Positions 58,447-64,000 of a stretch of DNA of 64,000 bases are shown here, piece after piece. The translations under genes were made by a program, and so were the position numbers. This DNA is from Paracoccaceae bacterium (lineage in GTDB: Bacteria > Pseudomonadota > Alphaproteobacteria > Rhodobacterales > Rhodobacteraceae): the NCBI GenBank assembly GCA_016744015.1, contig JADGFD010000014.1:17505-81504 (forward strand), in the 5' to 3' direction. The first letter of the stretch is position 1; each line of letters opens with the position of its first letter. Below the pieces are notes generated by a model, which saw only the letters and a program-made list of their open reading frames with translations, had not been told where the DNA came from and ran no database searches.

Positions 58447-59337
58447 TTACACCAGTATCATTGAGGCCAGCTTGCGCCGGCCTTTTTGCGCAAGGTCTGA
58501 CTGCGCGCCAAGGCTCTCGATGATTTTGAGAAGCTGGGTTTTGGCTGCGCCGTCATTCCACTCGCGGTCGCGCTTAAACAGCTCTAGCAGCTCCTCAATT
58601 GCGGTTTCGTTATCACCTTCGGCTGCCAAGGCTGTGGCGAGGTCAAAGCGGACTTGGTGGTCGTCTTCGTTTTTAGCAAGCGCTGCGCGAAGCTCGGCGG
58701 TTTCGCCAGCTTCGGCGGCGGCCTCGGATAGCTCGATCTGGGTGCGGGCAGCGGTGATCGCGGGGTCATCCACGGCAGCCTCGGGCACGAGGGCCAGCAC
58801 TTCGCGGGCGCGGGCGGCGTCTCCCAAAGCCAAATAACTGCGGATCAGGCCTGCCAGCGCTTTGACATTGCCTTCATCCTCGCCAATAATCGCGGTGAAG
58901 GTTTCAGCGGCATCATGCGCCTCTCCGGCGGCCAGCATTTGCTCGGCGGCTTCAATGGCTTCATCAAGGCCGGAATCCTCATCGCCGCCCAGCGTTATGC
59001 GCTCGATAAAGGCGGCTATTTCAGCGGGGCCTTGCGCACCCTGAAAGCCATCAACTGGCTGGCCGTCTTTGAAGGCATAGACGGTCGGAATAGACTGGAT
59101 TTTCAGCTGGCCGGCAATGCCTTGGTTTTCATCCACATTGACCTTCACCATCTTCACTTTGCCACCCGCCTTGTGCACGGCAGCCTCAAGAGCAGGCCCG
59201 AGCGACTTGCAAGGGCCACACCACGGCGCCCAGAAGTCAACAATCACGGGCACTTCTTTGGAAGTTTCAACAACATCCTGCATAAAAGTGGCTTCGGAAA
59301 TGTCTTTTATCAGGTCTTGGTTTTCGGTCAGGTCCAT
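58447..59337 (-). CDS. cnoX: Thioredoxin-TPR protein (CnoX/YbbN family)
   Basis: 296 residues from the ATG at 59337 (AAAGGACG ahead). The N-terminal thioredoxin fold holds Cys40 and Cys43 in FWAPWCGPCKSL, a full CGPC site, unlike E. coli CnoX, which lacks it. From about residue 120 the protein is acidic TPR-like helices (DEAIEAAEQMLAAGEAHDAA). Related proteins protect folding proteins with GroEL under oxidative stress; that role here is inference. Confidence 0.88.
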   Translation of the reverse strand: MDLTENQDLIKDISEATFMQDVVETSKEVPVIVDFWAPWCGPCKSLGPALEAAVHKAGGKVKMVKVNVDENQGIAGQLKIQSIPTVYAFKDGQPVDGFQGAQGPAEIAAFIERITLGGDEDSGLDEAIEAAEQMLAAGEAHDAAETFTAIIGEDEGNVKALAGLIRSYLALGDAARAREVLALVPEAAVDDPAITAARTQIELSEAAAEAGETAELRAALAKNEDDHQVRFDLATALAAEGDNETAIEELLELFKRDREWNDGAAKTQLLKIIESLGAQSDLAQKGRRKLASMILV

Positions 59338-59794
59338 GGCTGGCGTCCTTTGATTTAGGGTTGCGCCATATTTGGGCCTAATGGGTGCATATTTCAAGCG
59401 GGTTCCACAATTGTTAGTGCATTTCTTACGTATCGGCTGCGCAAATAAATGGAGTATATTTCCACGCGTTGCGCGCCCTTATCCATTCTAATTGCCTCGT
59501 TGGAATTTATGCCTCCGAACACAGCATGAACGCATGGATTGTATGCAGAGAGGGTTTGAGTTGGCCTTAACGCCACAATTCACAATTTCGATAAGGTATT
59601 CAAAATCGGCATTTGAACTGATTTTAACAGCGCGTTAAGCCCGTAGTGTGGCAGAGGCTAGAATGGCCTATTTTTTGCTCGTTTTATTGGTTGCTGAGTG
59701 CGTTTGTATTCTGGAGTGCTTATGGGAAAGATGGCGAACATCTGCACCGAGCGACTTTTAGGATGGTCAATGGAGCAGTAGCTGGGTGGGCAGA
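59338..59794. other. Upstream region of the NRPS gene
   Basis: 457 bases without a recognised gene. It is A+T-rich and should hold the promoters of the thioredoxin gene (minus) and the synthetase (plus). A 19-codon frame (59722-59781, MGKMANICTERLLGWSMEQ) ends 13 bases ahead of the synthetase ATG and might be a leader peptide, but a chance frame is as likely. I could not assign a promoter or a lux-type box. Confidence 0.4.
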
Positions 59795-62700
59795 ATGGTA
59801 GTAAAAACCTTTGTAGATTTGATCGAGCGTTTGCCCGATCACTTTGACCCACTTTTTACGTTTATTCGCCCTAATCAGCCTGAAAACGAAACAATGAGCG
59901 CGGTTGAGCTGCGCGCGCGTGCCATGCAGGTGGCGGCGCGTTTGCAAACGGTTTGTACTGCTGGCGACCGGGTATTGCTTGGCTTTCAGCCGGGGCTTGA
60001 TTTTATTGTCGGCTTTGTGGCCTGCGCCTATGCCAACCTGATAGCCGTGCCGGTGCCCGTGCCAACCAATGGCAAAGCGCTGGCGCGGATGCTGCATGTT
60101 TTTGCAGATGCCCAGTCGGCCTGTGTGCTTTCAAATGCGCAGGTGATTGATAAGATCAAAGGCATGCCGGGTGCGGACGCGCTTTTCGCCGTGCCTTGGG
60201 TGGATATTGAGGGTGCTCAACGTGGCAATGCGCCGTTTATGCCAGCGGGTTCAAGCCCAGATGATACGCTGTTTTTGCAATATACTTCTGGCTCAGTGCG
60301 TGCACCAAAAGGGGTGATGGCGAGCCATGAGAACCTGCTGGCAAACGCCCGCTATAGCACTGAAATATATGGTCTAACACCTGCTGACACGCTGGTTTCT
60401 TGGCTGCCGCCGCACCACGATTTTGGCTTGATCGGGGCGATTATTTCGACGCTTTATCATGGCTCACATTGTGTGCAAATGGCCCCGGCTACTTTTATCA
60501 TGCGGCCCTATCGCTGGCTGTCGACCATAAGCGCCTTTAGGGCAACCATTACGGGTGCACCCAATTTTGCTTATGAGCTGTGTTCGCGCCGAATTAGCGA
60601 TGCAGAAAAGGAAACGCTAGACCTTTCCAGCCTGCGTTTGGCGCTAAATGGCGCAGAACGTATTCGCCCTGAAACTCAAGTGGGGTTTGCCACGGCTTTT
60701 GCCCCTTGCGGGTTTATTCCTAGCGCTTTTACGCCCGCCTATGGTTTGGCCGAAGCCACCCTGCACGTGACCTCACACCGCCAGCAAGGTGCAAAAAACC
60801 TGCCGCCTTTATTATCGGCTGATCCAGCTCAGATCAAGGCGGGGCGCTTTAAAGCTGGCAAAGGTAGCCAGTGGCCTGCCCTTGGTGCCGTCGACCATAA
60901 AGACAACCGCGTAGTTGTGGCCAACCCCAAGGGGGCCGATACGCGGCCCGACGGAGAAATTGGCGAGATCTGCATAAAAGGGCCTTCGATTGCGCGGGGG
61001 TATTGGCAGCAACCCAAGGAAACGGCCAAGGTTTTTGATCAGAAAATTGGCAAGGAATCGGGCTGGCTGCGCACCGGTGATCTCGGGTTTATCTGGCAAG
61101 GGCAGCTCTATTTAACCGGCCGCGAAAAAGAGCTGATTGTCATGAACGGGCGCAATATTTTCCCGCATGATGTGGAGCAAACCATTGAAGCGGTGGACCC
61201 GTGCTTTGCCCCCAATGGTTGTGCGGTCTTTGCGCTAGAAGAGCAAACCCTGAGCCAAATAGGCGTGATGATCGAAGTGCAAAACCGCCGCGCACTCAAT
61301 ACCAACGGACTGATAGAGCGCCTGCGGGCCACGCTTTCCGAGCAGCATGATATTTTTGATGTCGGGGCCGTGGCTTTGGTAAAACCGGGTGCCATCCCGC
61401 GGACCTCCAGCGGCAAAATCCAGCGCTTGCAATGCGCTGATGTGGTAGCCGCGCCTGACTTGAAGCCAATATGGGCATGGCAAAAACCGGTGTCTGAGGT
61501 GGATATTCTGGGGCAAGAAGAGCGCGCATTTATTGCCCCCTCGGGAGCCACCGAGGAAAAGCTTGCTGAAATCTGGTGTGAGCTGCTTGAGGTTGAAAAG
61601 GTCTCGGTCACCGATAACTTTTTTGACCTCAGCGGCCACTCTGTTTTTGCCATGCAGGTCACCTCAAAAATCTGGGCGGCGTTCGAAATTGAAATCCCGA
61701 TGCAGGTGTTTTTTGAGAGCCCCACTATTCGTGGGTTAGCTACCGAAGTGGACCGCATTCAGGCTGAGGGCTCCAGCAACCCGCTGTTGGCCTATTTGCA
61801 AGCGGAAGCCGAGGCTGACGTTTCAGACACGCCGGAAACGGCGGTAGAACTGGCGCTAGCACGCATTTGGCAAGACGTTCTGGAGCTGGACTCCGTTTGC
61901 TTGAGTGATGATTTTTTGGAGCTTGGCGGCCATTCTCTTTTGGCCACGCAGGTGATTTCAAAAATTCGTGAAGCTTACCAAATAGACATTGACCAGAGCC
62001 TATTGCTGGACGACGATCCGACCTTGGTCACGCTGGTAAAGCAGGTGGAAGTGGCGCTCAGCCAATCGGCTCGCACCAGTATGCAGCGCATTCCGCGGGC
62101 AAAGCGGCGGGTGCATATGCCGCTTTCCTACTCGCAAAAGCGGCTTTGGTTTCTCTACCAGCTAGAGCCGGACAACCCGTTTTATATTATCTCTACGCCC
62201 ACTTGGCTGCGCGGCACTCTCAACCTGAGCGCTATGCAAGGTGCGCTTAACACCTTGGTTGAGCGCCATGAAATTTTGCGGACCACATTTGAAACGATTG
62301 AAGATCAGCCCGCGCAAGTTATCCATGAGCAGCTTCGCCTTAGCCTACCACTTATTGACCTCACGCATCTTTCCCCCGAGGCCGCCCATGCCCGCGCGCT
62401 CGAAATGGCACATCAAGAGGCGCTCACGCCCTTTAGCCTGGAGGCTGGTCCGCTGATCAGGGCACGGGTGATAAAACTTGCAGATCAGGAGCATATCCTG
62501 TTGTTTTCGCTACATCATATCGCATCTGATGGCTGGTCCATGGGCGTGATTGTGCAGGAATTTACAGCGCTTTACACCGCTGCTTGCCAAGGCCTCCCAC
62601 ATAGCTTGCCCGATCTGCCGATCCAATACGTTGATTTTTCCGAGTGGCAGCGCGAATGGTTGCAAGGCGGGGTTTTGTTGGAGCAGCTTGGCTATTGGAC

Positions 62701-64000
62701 CAAACAGCTGCGCGGTGCGGCACCCTTTTTGGCCCTACCCACAGATCATCCGCGCCCAATCGTGCAATCTTTCAAAGGGGCCACGGTTGAGATAACCCTG
62801 CCAGCAGAGCTGGTGAACCGGCTTTATGACGTGGGCGCGCAAAGCAAAAGCACGCTTTATATGGTGTTGATGGCGGCGTTTAACCTGTTGCAATGGCGCT
62901 ATGCCGGGCAAAATGATTTTTGCACTGGCACCTATATTGCCAACCGTAACCGTGCTGATATCGAGCCGCTGATCGGGTTTTTTGTTAACATGCTGGTGAT
63001 CCGCCAGAAGATTGACCCGGAGATGCCATTTTCAGACATGCTCAAGGGCGTGAAAAAAACCGCGCTGGATGCTTTTGCCCATCAAGACCTGCCCTTTGAG
63101 CACCTTGTAGAGGCGCTGCGCCCCGAGCGCACGCTGGCCCATTCGCCGTTGTTTCAAACGGTATTTGTGTTGCAAAACGCTCCGATGAGCGGGCTTGAAA
63201 TGCCCGATATCACCTCCGAACCGCTGGTCAATGATATTCTGGTTGCCAAATTTGACCTCACTCTGCGCCTGACCGAGCAAAGTGATGGCAGCCTTGAGGG
63301 CGGGCTGGATTATGCAACCGACCTGTTTAACGCCGCCACGATCGAGCATATGGCCGCGCAGCTGGTGGAACTGCTGGAAAGCATTTGCGCCACGCCGGGC
63401 TTGGCTATTGGCCGTTTGGGCGTGCTGCCAAAGCCAGAGGCGCAAAAGCTGGAGGCATGGGGCGGCGAGGGCGCGCAAATAGGGGGCGCATTTTTGCAAG
63501 GTTTTATGGCGCAAGTGCGTCATAACCCTAATCAAGCAGCGCTTGTTTGGAGGGATCAGTTTCTCAGCTATGCTGATCTAAACGCCCGGGCTAACCAGCT
63601 TGCGCATGTGCTGATCAAAGCCGGGGCCGGCCCCGAGCAGGCGGTTGGCCTGATGTTTGAGCGCGGGTTTGACCTCATCATCGCCATGCTTGCCATTCTC
63701 AAATCCGGCGCGGCTTACCTGCCGTTGGACCCGGATTACCCCGCCGCGCGGCTGGCATTTATGCTCAAAGATTCCGCCCCCAAAACCGTGCTCTGCACGC
63801 CTGATCTGCTGGCCCGCCTGCCTAAAAATACCGCCGCCATCACCCCCGATGACGCCGCCGTGCAGGCCGCGCCGGATAGCAACTTGAGCGTAAAAACCGA
63901 CCCGCAAAACCTCGCTTACATCATCTATACCTCGGGCTCGACCGGCCAGCCAAAAGGCGTGGGGGTCACCCATGCCAACGCGCACCGCTTGTTCCTGACC
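59795..64000 (+). CDS. Hybrid lipopeptide synthetase: FAAL-ACP-ACP-C-A (3' end outside window)
   Basis: An uninterrupted 1402-codon frame running off the window. Residues 1-570: fatty acyl-AMP ligase, with YTSGSVRAPKGV at 163-174 (consensus has T where V168 stands), SWLPPHHDFGLIG from 202 and GREKELIVMNGRNIFP from 442. This activates a free fatty acid as acyl-AMP. Two tandem carrier domains follow: FDLSGHSVFAMQ with Ser616 and LELGGHSLLATQ with Ser714. The condensation domain runs from about 775 (PLSYSQKRLWFLYQLEPDN) with HHIASDG at 907-913. An adenylation domain begins near 1245 (SYADLNARANQLAHVL), with IIYTSGSTGQPKGV at 1376-1389; the window ends before its specificity pocket. So it starts a fatty-acyl-capped peptide. 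The ATG has only a weak GGGTGGGC site. Later modules, release domain, phosphopantetheinyl transferase and product are not visible. Confidence 0.93.
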   Translation, partial: MVVKTFVDLIERLPDHFDPLFTFIRPNQPENETMSAVELRARAMQVAARLQTVCTAGDRVLLGFQPGLDFIVGFVACAYANLIAVPVPVPTNGKALARMLHVFADAQSACVLSNAQVIDKIKGMPGADALFAVPWVDIEGAQRGNAPFMPAGSSPDDTLFLQYTSGSVRAPKGVMASHENLLANARYSTEIYGLTPADTLVSWLPPHHDFGLIGAIISTLYHGSHCVQMAPATFIMRPYRWLSTISAFRATITGAPNFAYELCSRRISDAEKETLDLSSLRLALNGAERIRPETQVGFATAFAPCGFIPSAFTPAYGLAEATLHVTSHRQQGAKNLPPLLSADPAQIKAGRFKAGKGSQWPALGAVDHKDNRVVVANPKGADTRPDGEIGEICIKGPSIARGYWQQPKETAKVFDQKIGKESGWLRTGDLGFIWQGQLYLTGREKELIVMNGRNIFPHDVEQTIEAVDPCFAPNGCAVFALEEQTLSQIGVMIEVQNRRALNTNGLIERLRATLSEQHDIFDVGAVALVKPGAIPRTSSGKIQRLQCADVVAAPDLKPIWAWQKPVSEVDILGQEERAFIAPSGATEEKLAEIWCELLEVEKVSVTDNFFDLSGHSVFAMQVTSKIWAAFEIEIPMQVFFESPTIRGLATEVDRIQAEGSSNPLLAYLQAEAEADVSDTPETAVELALARIWQDVLELDSVCLSDDFLELGGHSLLATQVISKIREAYQIDIDQSLLLDDDPTLVTLVKQVEVALSQSARTSMQRIPRAKRRVHMPLSYSQKRLWFLYQLEPDNPFYIISTPTWLRGTLNLSAMQGALNTLVERHEILRTTFETIEDQPAQVIHEQLRLSLPLIDLTHLSPEAAHARALEMAHQEALTPFSLEAGPLIRARVIKLADQEHILLFSLHHIASDGWSMGVIVQEFTALYTAACQGLPHSLPDLPIQYVDFSEWQREWLQGGVLLEQLGYWTKQLRGAAPFLALPTDHPRPIVQSFKGATVEITLPAELVNRLYDVGAQSKSTLYMVLMAAFNLLQWRYAGQNDFCTGTYIANRNRADIEPLIGFFVNMLVIRQKIDPEMPFSDMLKGVKKTALDAFAHQDLPFEHLVEALRPERTLAHSPLFQTVFVLQNAPMSGLEMPDITSEPLVNDILVAKFDLTLRLTEQSDGSLEGGLDYATDLFNAATIEHMAAQLVELLESICATPGLAIGRLGVLPKPEAQKLEAWGGEGAQIGGAFLQGFMAQVRHNPNQAALVWRDQFLSYADLNARANQLAHVLIKAGAGPEQAVGLMFERGFDLIIAMLAILKSGAAYLPLDPDYPAARLAFMLKDSAPKTVLCTPDLLARLPKNTAAITPDDAAVQAAPDSNLSVKTDPQNLAYIIYTSGSTGQPKGVGVTHANAHRLFLT

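Overview
The window looks like a chromosomal segment of an alphaproteobacterium, most likely Rhodobacterales (Roseobacter/Rhodobacter relatives). This rests on gene content and order: petABC, fabA-fabB-fabI, sucCD-odhAB-lpd, and sdhCDAB next to a mesaconyl-CoA hydratase (mch) and an mcl2-type malyl-CoA thioesterase. A DUF1636 protein also sits beside corrin genes. Most of the window is densely packed housekeeping DNA with ATGA-type overlaps. I saw no rRNA, tRNA, insertion sequence or CRISPR array.

Layout. 1-915 is the 3' part of an APS reductase fused to DUF934. 918-2334 (minus) is a decayed iron-type ABC transporter. 2733-8440 holds a class III CoA-transferase, an MFS permease, pyrB, a uracil-DNA glycosylase and two exported proteins. 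8486-11381 holds moaB and a short corrin cluster (cbiD, cobK, DUF1636). 11658-19083 holds RNase R, an ABC exporter with a coupled 63-aa ORF, hemF, a GGCT-like protein, an AEC transporter and a probable outer-membrane protein.

19331-31127 (minus) is the TCA block: mdh, a secreted EF-hand protein, then sucC, an exported protein, sucD, a DUF805 protein, sucA, sucB, a membrane protein and lpd. Three uncharacterised envelope-type genes are woven into the suc/odh operon. 31277-39399 (plus) carries mcl2, nnrU, a DUF1737 protein, mch, a sulfotransferase, sdhC-D-A, two tiny lipoproteins, sdhB and a second sulfotransferase-like protein. The sucC and sdhC operons each have a pair of GTGATCAC palindromes, exactly 21 bp apart, about 140-146 bp before the first start codon. 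This suggests a shared operator.

39451-47139 has a DUF255 thioredoxin-like protein, gabD, a DUF1801 protein, trmL and the cytochrome bc1 operon, whose Rieske gene appears to start with TTG. 47210-52249 has manC and, divergently, a response regulator, a two-TM protein and a solute-symporter/histidine-kinase hybrid. 52566-57793 has fabA-fabB-fabI, a HAD hydrolase, an alpha/beta hydrolase and a serine/threonine dehydratase. 58258-59337 (minus) has a Trm112-like protein and a CnoX-like thioredoxin.

The least ordinary locus is at the right edge. From 59795 an uninterrupted reading frame of 1402 codons runs off the window. It reads as fatty acyl-AMP ligase, two tandem carrier domains, condensation domain and the start of an adenylation domain. 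This is the loading and first extension part of a lipopeptide synthetase whose remainder and product lie outside the view.
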